In this document: positions 1-10,394 of the stretch, piece by piece
Position numbering within the stretch: the stretch's first letter is position 1
Layout of the letters: every line of letters starts with the position of its first letter
Assembly (NCBI RefSeq): GCF_000422385.1
Contig: NZ_AULR01000001.1
Span: 1 to 64,000 of the forward strand
DNA: 64,000 bases
Direction: 5' to 3'
Source: Microbacterium indicum DSM 19969
GTDB taxonomy: Bacteria > Actinomycetota > Actinomycetes > Actinomycetales > Microbacteriaceae
Program-made: the position numbers and the translations under genes
The notes under the pieces: model-generated
The model's database searches: none
What the model was told of the DNA's origin: nothing
The model's input: only the letters and a program-made list of their open reading frames with translations

Positions 1-80
1 GCCGGGAGCACCGGGAACTCGGCGATCCTGTCCCCGACAGTCAGCGTGGCCTTCTCAGGCAGGTGTCCCGCGTCGCTCAC
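1..80 (-). CDS. gltA: citrate synthase, N-terminal fragment (gene runs off the window)
   Basis: The minus-strand frame starting at the GTG at 78-80 gives 26 residues before the window ends, including KATLTVGDRIAEFPVLP. This matches the N-terminal beta-strand segment of actinobacterial type II citrate synthase (oxaloacetate + acetyl-CoA to citrate, TCA cycle). A strong AGGAGG Shine-Dalgarno lies just upstream (85-90), which fixes the start. The remainder of the enzyme, including its catalytic residues, is outside the window, so the call rests only on the N-terminus. It is read in the same direction as dapC, with 142 bp between them. Confidence 0.7.
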   Translation of the reverse strand, partial: MSDAGHLPEKATLTVGDRIAEFPVLP

Positions 81-155
81 GGCGCCTCCTTGCGTTGTGC
101 TTTTCGGTCGAGCATTCGGACGCGCCCGCGGGGGTGAGCGGGGATGTCCTGCAAC

Positions 156-161
156 AGCCTA
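156..161 (-). promoter_or_regulatory. probable -10 box for gltA
   Basis: On the minus strand the hexamer TAGGCT fits the actinobacterial TANNNT -10. It would give a leader of about 70 nt before the gltA GTG. No clear -35 was recognised. Confidence 0.35.
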
Positions 162-222
162 TCGGCCTCTCACGCCACTGTGAAACTCGGCAATATCGGG
201 CGGCTCGGCCCTGTGGATCCCT

Positions 223-1332
223 CTAAGCGGAGGCTGCGAGGCGGCCCGCGGCGGCCGCGATCCGCTCGTCGGTCGCGGTGAGCGAGAGCCGCACATGCCG
301 CGGGAAGAAGCCCCCGTAGAACACGCCGGGGCCCGCGAGGATCCCGAGACCCGCGAGGCGGTCCATCGACTCCCACGCGTCGCGCCCCTCTGTCGCCCAG
401 AGGTAGAGCCCGGCCTCGCTGCGGTCGACGCGGAAGCCCGCCGCCTCGAGAGCGGGCTTCAGGAGCGCGCGGCGCACGCGGTAGCGCTCCTTCTGCTCGG
501 CGACGTGCGCGTCGTCGCCGAGGGCGGCGATCATCGCCTGCTGAACGGGCGCCGGCGGCATGAGCCCCAGGTGCTTGCGGTTCTTCAGGAGCTCGGCCAC
601 GATCTTCCCGCATCCCGCGACGAACGCCGCGCGATAGCCCGCGAGGTTCGACTGCTTCGACAGCGAGTAGACGCTCAGCAGGTTCGCGCGGCTGTCGCCG
701 GCGACGCGCGGATCGAGGATCGACGGGATCGTCTCGGCGTCCCACGGCGCCTCCCACCCGAGCTCGGCGTAGCACTCGTCGCTCGCGACGACGGCGCCGA
801 TCTCGCGGGCTCGCTCGACGGCGGCGCGGAGCTCGTCGACCGTCGCGACGCGGCCGTCGGGGTTGCCGGGCGAGTTGATCCAGACGAGCTTCGTGCCCTC
901 GGGCCACTCCGAAGGTTCGTCGGCGGCGGCGGGCGTCGAGCCCGCGACGCGCGCGCCGACCTCGTACGTCGGGTACGCCGCGCGGGGGTGCACGACGACG
1001 TCGCCCTCGCCGAGCCCCAGGAGCGTCGGCAGCAGGGCCACGAGCTCCTTCGACCCGATGGTCGGCAGCACATTCGCGGGCGCGAGCCCCGGTACGCCGC
1101 GGCGGCGCGCGTACCAGGAGGCGATCGCCTCGCGGAGCGGGACGGATCCCGCCGTCGCGGGGTACGCGTGGGCGTCGGTCGCCGCGACGAGAGCGTCGCG
1201 GATCACCTGCGGCGTCGGATCGACGGGCGAGCCGATCGACAGATCGCAGATCCCGCCCTCGTGCTGCGCAGCGCGCTCGCGGTACGGGGCGACGCCGTCC
1301 CAGGGGTAGTCGTCGAGGTCGCGGATGCTCAT
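223..1332 (-). CDS. dapC: succinyldiaminopimelate transaminase (fold-type I PLP aminotransferase)
   Basis: This 369-residue class I/II aminotransferase probably converts N-succinyl-2-amino-6-ketopimelate to N-succinyl-LL-diaminopimelate with glutamate as donor, in the lysine and peptidoglycan meso-DAP pathway. Visible motifs are SPGNPDG (154-160, substrate/PLP loop), Asp185 (PLP pyridine nitrogen) and SLSKQSNLAGYR (223-234) with the Schiff-base Lys226. The length is normal for the family. The ATG at 1332 follows a GGAG element. It lies 39 bp downstream of fdxA on the same strand, the usual fdxA-dapC pair of actinobacteria, which is the main reason for preferring dapC over a generic aminotransferase. 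Confidence 0.85.
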   Translation of the reverse strand: MSIRDLDDYPWDGVAPYRERAAQHEGGICDLSIGSPVDPTPQVIRDALVAATDAHAYPATAGSVPLREAIASWYARRRGVPGLAPANVLPTIGSKELVALLPTLLGLGEGDVVVHPRAAYPTYEVGARVAGSTPAAADEPSEWPEGTKLVWINSPGNPDGRVATVDELRAAVERAREIGAVVASDECYAELGWEAPWDAETIPSILDPRVAGDSRANLLSVYSLSKQSNLAGYRAAFVAGCGKIVAELLKNRKHLGLMPPAPVQQAMIAALGDDAHVAEQKERYRVRRALLKPALEAAGFRVDRSEAGLYLWATEGRDAWESMDRLAGLGILAGPGVFYGGFFPRHVRLSLTATDERIAAAAGRLAASA

Positions 1333-1371
1333 CTCACTCCAGCGGTTTCCGGGTGCGCCGCTCGCGGAGCG

Positions 1372-1692
1372 TCAGTCTCCCTGCGGGGGAAGGGCCGAGA
1401 TCAGGGGGTGGTCCTTGGGGATCACGCCGACCTTCGCCGCGCCGCCCGGCGAGCCGACCTCGTCGAAGAACTCGACGTTGGCCTTGTAGTAGTCCTGCCA
1501 CTCGTCGGGCAGGTCGTCCTCGTAGTAGATCGCCTCGACGGGGCACACGGGCTCGCAGGCGCCGCAGTCGACGCACTCGTCGGGGTGGATGTAGAGGCTG
1601 CGTTCGCCCTCGTAGATGCAGTCGACCGGGCACTCATCGATGCACGCGCGGTCTTTGACGTCCACGCAGGGAAGGGCGATCACGTAAGTCAC
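1372..1692 (-). CDS. fdxA: 7Fe-8S ferredoxin
   Basis: This 106-residue cytosolic ferredoxin has eight cysteines in the arrangement of the FdxA family: C9, C17, C21 and C25 in the first half, and C40, C43, C46 and C50 in the second. The CxxCxxCxxxCP motif is [12 protein letters not shown]. In characterised homologues one [3Fe-4S] and one [4Fe-4S] cluster are bound and the protein donates electrons, for example to P450s. The C-terminal extension of about 50 residues is typical. The start is GTG with a -10 box 6 nt before it, implying a leaderless mRNA. dapC follows on the same strand. Confidence 0.93.
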   Translation of the reverse strand: MTYVIALPCVDVKDRACIDECPVDCIYEGERSLYIHPDECVDCGACEPVCPVEAIYYEDDLPDEWQDYYKANVEFFDEVGSPGGAAKVGVIPKDHPLISALPPQGD

Positions 1693-1698
1693 CCCCCG

Positions 1699-1704
1699 AT
1701 TCTA
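1699..1704 (-). promoter_or_regulatory. leaderless promoter -10 of fdxA
   Basis: Minus-strand TAGAAT is followed by exactly 6 nt and the GTG start of fdxA, so transcription should begin at or next to the start codon. Confidence 0.55.
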
Positions 1705-1740
1705 TGCGCCGCCGCCTGGCGGGCGCCTCGAAGGCTCGCC

Positions 1741-2148
1741 TTAATGTGACGACGCGTGACCGCTCTGGAGCGCGCGGATCCGGCGCATGTCGGGCCACGC
1801 CACGACGACGAGGACGATGCCGGCGAGGACGAAGGACCAGACGACGCCGAAGGGGAACGCGCCGTCGGCCGCCGCGGGGACGACGACGGATCCGCCCGGC
1901 CCCTCCCCCGAGAACAGCATGAGGGTCCCGAGCATGCCGACGGCCGCGGCGAGCGATTCGCCGCGGCCGTCCACGAGGAGGCGCAGCGCCACGAGGAGCG
2001 CCGCGCAGGCGAGGCCGCCCACGAGCATGCCGACGGGGAGCCAGCCCCACGCCGTGATCGAGTGCGTGATCGTTCCCGCCGCGCCGAAGACGGCGCCGGC
2101 GACGAGCGCGATCACCCACGAGACGACACGGGCGGCCCACATCTGCAT
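1741..2148 (-). CDS. small integral membrane protein (DUF6113-like)
   Basis: This 135-residue protein has four predicted membrane helices (about 8-28, 34-56, 64-82 and 92-113) and a short basic, His-containing tail. No catalytic motif is visible. It begins 10 nt downstream of typA on the same strand, so it is probably co-transcribed with typA. The resemblance to DUF6113, a family of unknown function often found beside typA in actinobacteria, is from memory of gene neighbourhood and topology, not from an alignment. Function unknown. Confidence 0.6.
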   Translation of the reverse strand: MQMWAARVVSWVIALVAGAVFGAAGTITHSITAWGWLPVGMLVGGLACAALLVALRLLVDGRGESLAAAVGMLGTLMLFSGEGPGGSVVVPAAADGAFPFGVVWSFVLAGIVLVVVAWPDMRRIRALQSGHASSH

Positions 2149-2158
2149 GCGGCGGGTC

Positions 2159-4063
<1,905 letters not shown>

Positions 4064-4146
4064 GAAAGGGTTCCTTCTGGGAAGTCAGGGAGGCGCCCCG
4101 GAGATCAGGGCATGCCGATCTTATCGTGCGGTGCCGAGCGGAGCTC

Positions 4147-4689
4147 TCAGCGAGCGACGGCGACGGCGATCGCCGCCCAGATCGCGATCGCGACGAAAGC
4201 CCCGATCGCGGGCCAGTCGGCGCGGCGGCGCACGGCCGCGGGCGCGCGGTCGGCCCCCTCGCGGAGCTTCTCGAGCTCGCTCAGCTGGTCGTCGATCCGC
4301 TCGTCGGCGGCGGCGCGGCCGCGCCGCGAGCGCGCCGGACCGCGCGCCGCACCGCCCCACGCGGTGATGCGTCCGCCGGCCCTCAGCTCGAACTCGGTCT
4401 GATAGCGCAGCCCGATCGCGCGCACGGCGCCCCACGGGATCTCGCTCACGACGAAGGGATTCCGCACCGTCGCGCCCGCGGCGTCCGCGACGATGCGCGG
4501 CGAGACGAGGAACACCCACACGAACCACACCGCGAGGAGCATCCACGGGGCGATGAGGACGCCCTGGAGCGCGTCTCCTCGCACGAACACGTCGATGAGC
4601 AGGTACGCGCAGATCGCCGTCGTGATGCCGAACCACACCCACGCGCCGCGGGATCGCAGGACGAGGGGACGGTCGTCGGAGGGTGCCAT
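4147..4689 (-). CDS. PH-domain membrane protein of unknown function
   Basis: This 180-residue protein has two adjacent N-terminal membrane helices (about 17-35 and 41-60) and a soluble stretch SPRIVADAAGATVRNPF...IPWGAVRAI (about 62-95). That stretch has the pattern of the short bacterial PH-like domain found after two helices (PF10756-like). An Arg-rich linker and a third C-terminal helix (about 160-178) follow. Such proteins are common in actinobacteria and have no assigned biochemical role. The ATG is 6 nt after a TAGGCT -10 and so probably leaderless. It stands alone between the importer operon terminator and typA. Confidence 0.65.
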   Translation of the reverse strand: MAPSDDRPLVLRSRGAWVWFGITTAICAYLLIDVFVRGDALQGVLIAPWMLLAVWFVWVFLVSPRIVADAAGATVRNPFVVSEIPWGAVRAIGLRYQTEFELRAGGRITAWGGAARGPARSRRGRAAADERIDDQLSELEKLREGADRAPAAVRRRADWPAIGAFVAIAIWAAIAVAVAR

Positions 4690-4695
4690 CCCCCC

Positions 4696-4701
4696 AGCCT
4701 A
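4696..4701 (-). promoter_or_regulatory. leaderless promoter -10 of the PH-domain gene
   Basis: Minus-strand TAGGCT, 6 nt spacing, then ATG at 4689. It lies just beyond the importer operon terminator. Confidence 0.55.
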
Positions 4702-4709
4702 CGAAAAGA

Positions 4710-4746
4710 CCGCTGGGCGCCCTCCCGGAAGGAGGACGCCCAGCGG
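4710..4746 (-). terminator. terminator hairpin of the peptide importer operon
   Basis: The outer arms CCGCTGGGCG (4710-4719) and CGCCCAGCGG (4737-4746) pair perfectly, and an inner CCTCC/GGAGG extends the stem. It sits 17 bp after the ATPase stop codon. There is no long U-tract, as is usual in high-GC actinobacteria. Confidence 0.7.
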
Positions 4747-4762
4747 ACGGGTGCGGCTCGCG

Positions 4763-6433
4763 TCAGGCGCCGAGCTGCAGGTCGGCACCCGGGATCGCGT
4801 CGAGCAGGCGCTTCGTGTACTCCTGCTGCGGGTTCGCGAAGACGGTGTCGACCGAGCCCTTCTCGACGATCTTCCCCTTCTCCATGACGGCGACGAGGTC
4901 GGCCGCCACGCGGACGACCGCGAGGTCGTGCGTGATGAAGAGGTAGGTCAGGCCCAGCTCGCTCTGCAGCTCGCTGAGGAGCTGGAGGATCTGGTCCTGC
5001 ACGAGCACGTCGAGCGCCGAGACCGCCTCGTCGAGGACGACGATGTCGGGCTTGAGCGCGAGGGCGCGCGCGATCGCGATGCGCTGGCGCTGGCCGCCCG
5101 AGAGCTCGTTCGGGTACCGCCACGCGAGTTCGCGCGGCAGGGCCACCTGCTCGAGGAGCTCGAAGACGCGGTCGCGGCGCGACGCCTGGTCGCCCACCCC
5201 GTGCACCTTGAGCGGCTCGCCGATCAGCGACCCGAGCGAGCGCATGGGGTCCAGCGACCCGTAGGGGTCCTGGAAGACGGGCTGCATGCGGCGGCGCAGG
5301 TCGAAGAGCTTCTTCCCGGCCAGCGTCGTCGCGTCGGTCCCGTCGATGAGGATCTGGCCCTCGGTCGCCTTCTCGAGCTGCAGCACCATCTTCGCGACGG
5401 TCGACTTGCCCGAGCCCGACTCGCCCACAAGGGCGAGCGTCTTGCCCTGGGGGATCTCGAACGAGACCCCGTCGACGGCGCGGAACGGCGTCGAGCGGAA
5501 GCCGCCGCCGCGGATCCGGTACTCCTTGACGAGGTCGCGCACCTCGACCACGGGGGCCGCGTCGCGCATGACCGACGTCGTGGTCGTGAGCCCGCCCTCG
5601 GCCGCCTGCACCTGGATCCGCTTCGACGCGAGGCCGGGGGCCGCCGCGACGAGGCGCTGGGTGTAGGGGTGCAGCGGGTTCTGCAGGATCTCCCTGGCCG
5701 GCCCCGACTCGACGATCTCGCCCTTGTTCATGACGATGATCGTGTCGGCGCGGTCGGCCGCGAGGCCCAGATCGTGCGTGATGAAGAGCACCGAGGTGCC
5801 CTTCTCGCGGGTCAGCGACGCGAGGTGATCGAGGATCACGCGCTGCACCGTCACGTCGAGGGCGCTCGTGGGCTCGTCCGCGATGAGCAGCGACGGATCG
5901 GCCGCGAGACCGATGCCGATGAGCGCGCGCTGGCGCATGCCGCCCGAGAACTGGTGCGGGAACTGGTTCATGCGCCGCTCGGCGTCGGCGAGGCCCGCCT
6001 GCTTCAGGACCTCGACCGCGCGGGCGTGCACGGCGGCACGGCCCTTCGCCAGGCCGTTGGCCCTGACGGCCTCCTTGACCTGGAAGCCGATCGACCACAC
6101 GGGGTTGAGGTTCGACATCGGGTCCTGCGGCACGTAGCCGATGCGGCGCCCGCGGACCGACTCCATCTCGCGACGGGTCACCTTCGTCAGGTCGGTCCCC
6201 TCGAGCTCGATGGATCCGCCCGTGACGGCGCCCGTGCCGGGCAGCAGGTCGATGAGGGCCGTCGCCGTCGTCGACTTGCCGGAGCCCGACTCGCCGACGA
6301 TCGCGACGGTCTCGCCGCGGTGGATGTCGAAGTCGACGCCGTGGACGACCTCGCGCTGCTTCTTCCCCGTGCCGAAGGAGATCTTCAGGCCGCGGACGCT
6401 CAGCAGCGTCTCGTTCGTGGTGGGGTCGCTCAT
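4763..6433 (-). CDS. dual-ATPase subunit of a dipeptide/oligopeptide ABC importer (DppD-DppF fusion)
   Basis: This 556-residue cytosolic protein has two complete Opp/Dpp-type nucleotide-binding domains. The first has Walker A GESGSGKST near residue 48, signature FSGGMRQRA near 165 and Walker B LLIADEPTSALD. The second has GESGSGKST near 345, LSGGQRQRI near 465 and Walker B IVVLDEAVSALD, with Ala in place of the usual Pro after DE. Both carry the Opp-type region after the D-loop (HPYTQRL, QEYTKRL). The start was set at the ATG at 6433, which overlaps the upstream permease stop as ATGA; an open frame continues 52 codons further but lies inside the permease. It energises uptake for the permeases and lipoprotein upstream. 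Confidence 0.9.
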   Translation of the reverse strand: MSDPTTNETLLSVRGLKISFGTGKKQREVVHGVDFDIHRGETVAIVGESGSGKSTTATALIDLLPGTGAVTGGSIELEGTDLTKVTRREMESVRGRRIGYVPQDPMSNLNPVWSIGFQVKEAVRANGLAKGRAAVHARAVEVLKQAGLADAERRMNQFPHQFSGGMRQRALIGIGLAADPSLLIADEPTSALDVTVQRVILDHLASLTREKGTSVLFITHDLGLAADRADTIIVMNKGEIVESGPAREILQNPLHPYTQRLVAAAPGLASKRIQVQAAEGGLTTTTSVMRDAAPVVEVRDLVKEYRIRGGGFRSTPFRAVDGVSFEIPQGKTLALVGESGSGKSTVAKMVLQLEKATEGQILIDGTDATTLAGKKLFDLRRRMQPVFQDPYGSLDPMRSLGSLIGEPLKVHGVGDQASRRDRVFELLEQVALPRELAWRYPNELSGGQRQRIAIARALALKPDIVVLDEAVSALDVLVQDQILQLLSELQSELGLTYLFITHDLAVVRVAADLVAVMEKGKIVEKGSVDTVFANPQQEYTKRLLDAIPGADLQLGA

Positions 6434-7374
6434 CGCTGGGCCCTCGCCTTCGGGTCGAGCGCGTCGCGGAGCATCTCGCCGAGGGTCACGAACGCGAGGA
6501 CCGTGACAGTCAGGGCGAGAGCCGGCCAGAACAGGGCCATGGGCGACGTGCGGATGGACGTCTGGGCGTTCGAGATGTCGGCACCCCACGAGACGGTGTT
6601 GCCTCCGAGGCCGACGCCCAGGAACGACAGGGTCGCCTCGGCGCCGATCGAGCCGGCGAGCGAGAGCGTCGCGACGACGATCACGGGCGCGATCGCGTTG
6701 GGCAGCACGTGGGCCAGCAGCGTGCGGAAGCGGCTGAGGCCGAGCGCGATGGATCCCATCACGAAGTCCGACTGCTTCACCCGGAGCACCTCAGCCCGCA
6801 TGATGCGCGCCGTCGAGGCCCAGGAGAATCCGCCGATCGCGAAGGCCAGGACGAACACGTTCCGGAGATCAGACGGGATGACCGTCATGACGACGATCGC
6901 CGCGATGATGTAGGGGATCGTGAAGAAGATGTCGCCGACGCGCGAGAGGAGCGCGTCGAGCCATCCGCCGTAGTAGCCCGCGAAGGCGCCCATGACCATG
7001 CCGAGCACTGTGCTGATGATCGTCGCGAAGATGCCGACCATGAGCGAGACGCGCGTGCCGTAGACGAGGCGCGACCACACGTCGCATCCCTGGCGCGTGA
7101 ACCCGAGCGGGTGCCCGGAGGACGGGCCGTTGTTGCTGAAGTCGAGCGAGCAGGCGCCGGGCCCGACGGGCAGTGTGCTCGTGAACAGCGTCGGGAAGAC
7201 CGCCATGACGACGATCAGCACGATGATGGCCGCGGCGACCCAGAAGAGCACGCGCTTGCGCAGGTCGCGCCACGCGTCGAGCCAGAGGTTGCTCTTCTTC
7301 TCTTCGATTTTGACGGCGTCGACGACGACGCCCGCGTCGCTGAGCGGCGCGACGAAGTGCGTATTAGCTGACAT
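6430..7374 (-). CDS. dipeptide/oligopeptide ABC transporter permease (DppC/OppC type)
   Basis: This 314-residue inner-membrane permease has the N-terminal OppC_N region, a first helix at about 42-63 and an extracytoplasmic loop with two cysteines (about 78-110: GACSLDF...TRQGCDVW). Five further helices follow. The BPD-type EAA loop is near residue 225 (EAA-like segment, ...GLSRFRTLLAHVLPNA). It overlaps the downstream ATPase gene by 4 nt and the upstream permease by 11 nt, indicating translational coupling. Substrate class is inferred from family only. Confidence 0.9.
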   Translation of the reverse strand: MSANTHFVAPLSDAGVVVDAVKIEEKKSNLWLDAWRDLRKRVLFWVAAAIIVLIVVMAVFPTLFTSTLPVGPGACSLDFSNNGPSSGHPLGFTRQGCDVWSRLVYGTRVSLMVGIFATIISTVLGMVMGAFAGYYGGWLDALLSRVGDIFFTIPYIIAAIVVMTVIPSDLRNVFVLAFAIGGFSWASTARIMRAEVLRVKQSDFVMGSIALGLSRFRTLLAHVLPNAIAPVIVVATLSLAGSIGAEATLSFLGVGLGGNTVSWGADISNAQTSIRTSPMALFWPALALTVTVLAFVTLGEMLRDALDPKARAQR

Positions 7375-8293
7375 AGCGGATCCTCGGGTCGAGCAGACCG
7401 TAGAGCAGGTCGATGAGCAGGTTCACGAACACGTACACCACGACGAACACCGTCACGAACGAGACGATCGTGGGGCTCTCGTGGCGGAGGATCGCCTGGT
7501 AGAGCGTGTTGCCGACGCCGGGCACGTTGAAGATGCCCTCGGTCACCGTTGCGCCGACCATGAGCGTGCCGAACGTGGTCGCCATGTCGGTGACCATCGG
7601 GATCAGCGAGTTGCGCAGCACGTGCACGGGGATGACGCGGCCGCGCGAGAGGCCCTTGCCGTACGCCGTGCGCACCCAGTCCTGGCCCATCATCTCGATC
7701 ATCGAGGAGCGGGTCAGGCGCATGCTCGTCGCGTACACGCTGAGGCCCAGCACGATCGCGGGGAGCCAGAGGCCTCCCCACCCGTTGTCGGCGCCGACCG
7801 TCGGGTTGAAGATCCCCCACTTGACGCCGAGGAAGAACTGACCGACGAAGGCGAGGACGAACACGGGGACCGCGATGAAGATCAGCGCGACGACGAGCAT
7901 GAGCTGGTCGTACCAGGTGCCCTTGAAGATCGCCGAGGTCGCGCCGATGATGATCGCCAGCACGAAGGCGATGACGACGGCCATGACCGCGAGGCGCAGC
8001 GTCACGGGGAACGTGCGGCCGAGGACCGTCAGCACGTCCTGGCCCGAGAACGTCGTGCCGAAGTCGAGGCGGAAGATGCCCCCGAGGTAGCTCAGGTACT
8101 GCACGATGAACGGCTGGTCGAGCTTGTACTGCGCGCGGAGCGCCTCGATGACGGCGTCCGACGGCGGCTTGTCTCCGAAGAGCGCCCGGATCGGGTCGCC
8201 CGGCATGGCGAAGACCATGAAATAGATCAGCAGGGTGGCGCCCAGGAACACCGGGATGACCTGCAGGATCCGTCTGAGGACGTAGCTAGCCAT
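7364..8293 (-). CDS. dipeptide/oligopeptide ABC transporter permease (DppB/OppB type)
   Basis: This 309-residue permease starts with the DppB/OppB signature: helix 1 (MASYVLRRILQVIPVFLGAT) then the loop MPGDPIRALFGDKPP (about 31-45). Six membrane helices are predicted, and the EAA-type coupling motif ...GKGLSRGRVIPVHVLRNSL lies near 205-225. The ATG at 8293 follows an AAGGAAGAGG element. It forms the heterodimeric channel with the DppC-type partner. It is separated from the lipoprotein gene by 193 bp containing a strong hairpin, which could allow unequal expression. Confidence 0.9.
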   Translation of the reverse strand: MASYVLRRILQVIPVFLGATLLIYFMVFAMPGDPIRALFGDKPPSDAVIEALRAQYKLDQPFIVQYLSYLGGIFRLDFGTTFSGQDVLTVLGRTFPVTLRLAVMAVVIAFVLAIIIGATSAIFKGTWYDQLMLVVALIFIAVPVFVLAFVGQFFLGVKWGIFNPTVGADNGWGGLWLPAIVLGLSVYATSMRLTRSSMIEMMGQDWVRTAYGKGLSRGRVIPVHVLRNSLIPMVTDMATTFGTLMVGATVTEGIFNVPGVGNTLYQAILRHESPTIVSFVTVFVVVYVFVNLLIDLLYGLLDPRIRYVS

Positions 8294-8426
8294 CCTCTTC
8301 CTTCCTGTGGATTTTCGGGAGCCCGCGGCTGGTCGCGGGGGCGCGCACCCGATCGGGGCGGATGCACAACCTCACCAGTCTGAACCGCCGACCTGAGAGC
8401 GAGTCGAGCGGATGCGGGCGGACATG

Positions 8427-8462
8427 CCGCGAGGCGGCGACTGGGGTGTCGCCGCCTCGCGG
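8427..8462 (-). terminator. intercistronic hairpin between the binding-protein and permease genes
   Basis: A perfect 15-bp stem (8427-8441 with 8448-8462) has a 6-nt loop. It lies just after the binding-protein stop, inside the same transcription unit. Stem-loops here typically attenuate read-through or protect the upstream mRNA, raising binding protein over permease. Confidence 0.6.
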
Positions 8463-8486
8463 GGAGTGAGCCTGAGGCTCAGAGAG

Positions 8487-10136
8487 TCACTCCGACTTGG
8501 TGATCTCGTAGTAGAGCGGGACCGAGTCCCAGCCGAACTCGACGTTGTCGACGAGCGAGCTCCAGCCGGCGGTCACGTTCGAGTACCACAGGGGCAGGAC
8601 GGGCAGGTCCTTGAGGAGGACCTCCTCGGCCTGGTGGTAGTAGTCGTTCGCGGTGTCCTCGTCGGTCGCCGTGATGCCCTGGTTCAGCAGGTCCTCGAAC
8701 TCCGAGCTGTTGTAGTCGCCGTAGTTCGAGCCGGCGCCGTAGGTGTACAGCGGGGCGAGGAAGTTGTACAGACCGGGGTAGTCGGCCTGCCAGCCCGAAC
8801 GGAACGCGCCGTCCATCGAGCGGGCGTCCTCGTCGGCCAGGAGGCTGGCGAAGTCGGCGTAGGGCTTACCCTCGGCGTCGATCCCGAGGACGTTCGAGAT
8901 CGAGTTCGCGGTCGCGTCGACCCAGGCCTGGTGGCCGCCGTCGGCGTTGTACGCGATGTAGAAGGTGCCGTCGTAGGGGCTGATCGCGTCGGCCTGAGCC
9001 CAGAGGTCCTGAGCCTGGCTCTCGTTGTAGTCGAGGACCTCGGAGCCCGTGAGCTGGTCGGTGTAGCCGTCGAGCGTCGGCGACGTGAAGTCGGTCGCCG
9101 GCGTGCGGGTGCCCTGGAAGATCACGTCGGTGATCTGCTCGCGGTTGATGGCCATCGAGATCGCCTGGCGGCGCAGCTGGCCCTCTTCGCCCTGGAAGTG
9201 CTCCAGGTACTGGGGGATCGTGATCGACTGGAAGATCGCGGCCGGCTGGTTCACCGAGCGGCCTTCGAGGTCGGTCTCATAGGTCTCGAAGGCCGAGTCC
9301 GGGATCGCGTCGAGCACGTCGAGCTGGTCGCTCTGGAGGTCGGCGTAGGCCGAGTCCTGCGAGGCGTAGAACGTGATGTGCAGGCCGCCGTTCTGGGGCG
9401 TGCGGGGGCCGTCGTAGTCGGGGTTCGTCACGAGGTCGATGCCCGTGTCATGCTGCCACGCGCCGTCGCCGTCGAGCATGTACGGGCCGTTGCCGATCGG
9501 GTTCTCGCCGAAGCTGTCGTCGAGGACCAGGTTGTCGATGTCGCTGAACGCGGCGTCGGGCAGAGGCACGAAGGCCGTGTAGCCGAGGCGCTGCGCGAAG
9601 TCGGAGGCCGGCTGGCTCAGCGTGATCGTGAAGGTGTAGTCGTCGACCTGCTCGAGGCCCGACATGTGCGTGACGGCCTCGTCGGCGCTGTAGCCCTCGA
9701 TGTCCTCGAAGAAGTACGCGGCGCTCTGCGCGTTGTCGAGGTTGGCGCCGTAGTTCCACGCGTTGATGAAGTTGTCGGCCGTGACCTCTTCACCGTCCGT
9801 GAACGTCAGGCCCTCGCGGAGCTTGACCGTCAGCTGCGTCGGCGAGTCGGTCGTGATCGACTCGGCGACCGCGTTCTCGGTCGAACCGTCGGCGTTGTAG
9901 ACGATGAGGCCGTCGAAGATCGACGTGACGATCTTGCCGCCGCCGGTCTCCGTCGTGTTGGTCGGGATCAGCGGGTTCTGGGGCTCAGAGCCGTTGGTGC
10001 TGATGATCGCGGTGCTGCTGCCGGTGCCGGCGTCGCCCGAGTTGTCGCTGCCGGTGTCGCTCGAGCAGCCAGCGAGGGCGAACGCGCCCACCGCGAGAAC
10101 CGCCACGCCCGACAGGGCGATCTTGTTGCGCTTCAC
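8487..10136 (-). CDS. peptide-binding lipoprotein of the ABC importer (SBP family 5)
   Basis: This 549-residue extracytoplasmic solute-binding protein has a lipoprotein signal peptide (KRNK, hydrophobic 6-22, lipobox LAGC with Cys24) and an S/D/G-rich linker. The SBP_bac_5 fold follows, including the early EPQNPLIPTNT segment and LREGLTFTDGEEVTADNFI. The start is GTG at 10136 after a GGAGG element. It captures di/oligopeptides and delivers them to the permeases encoded downstream. The long divergent region upstream (10137-10394) must hold its promoter; the A/T-rich patch at about 10200-10215 is a candidate. The substrate itself cannot be read from the sequence. Confidence 0.92.
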   Translation of the reverse strand: MKRNKIALSGVAVLAVGAFALAGCSSDTGSDNSGDAGTGSSTAIISTNGSEPQNPLIPTNTTETGGGKIVTSIFDGLIVYNADGSTENAVAESITTDSPTQLTVKLREGLTFTDGEEVTADNFINAWNYGANLDNAQSAAYFFEDIEGYSADEAVTHMSGLEQVDDYTFTITLSQPASDFAQRLGYTAFVPLPDAAFSDIDNLVLDDSFGENPIGNGPYMLDGDGAWQHDTGIDLVTNPDYDGPRTPQNGGLHITFYASQDSAYADLQSDQLDVLDAIPDSAFETYETDLEGRSVNQPAAIFQSITIPQYLEHFQGEEGQLRRQAISMAINREQITDVIFQGTRTPATDFTSPTLDGYTDQLTGSEVLDYNESQAQDLWAQADAISPYDGTFYIAYNADGGHQAWVDATANSISNVLGIDAEGKPYADFASLLADEDARSMDGAFRSGWQADYPGLYNFLAPLYTYGAGSNYGDYNSSEFEDLLNQGITATDEDTANDYYHQAEEVLLKDLPVLPLWYSNVTAGWSSLVDNVEFGWDSVPLYYEITKSE

Positions 10137-10394
10137 GTATTCCTCCAGGGAAAGGGTTGGTCCGCGCGCCTGGGTCTGCTGTGCATACGGCGCGCGACAG
10201 GCTCACTTTATGTACCCGTTCGGCGTTCGCAAAACCTCTGCTCATGCTGTTACAAGCTGGAAACTTTCGGTATGTGACAGCGACACGCCCGAACGTTGCC
10301 ACTCTGCGCAGCTGAACGCTTGCTGAACGATCAGTTCGCCAGATTCACCGCTCGGTAACGAATTGCACATAGCGGGTCGTGCCAGCCTGACGGT

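Noticed and set aside
10322..10340. LexA-like palindrome TGAACGATCAGTTCG upstream of the CPBP gene
   Set aside because: The half-sites GAAC and GTTC are separated by 5 nt instead of the 4 nt required for an actinobacterial LexA box.
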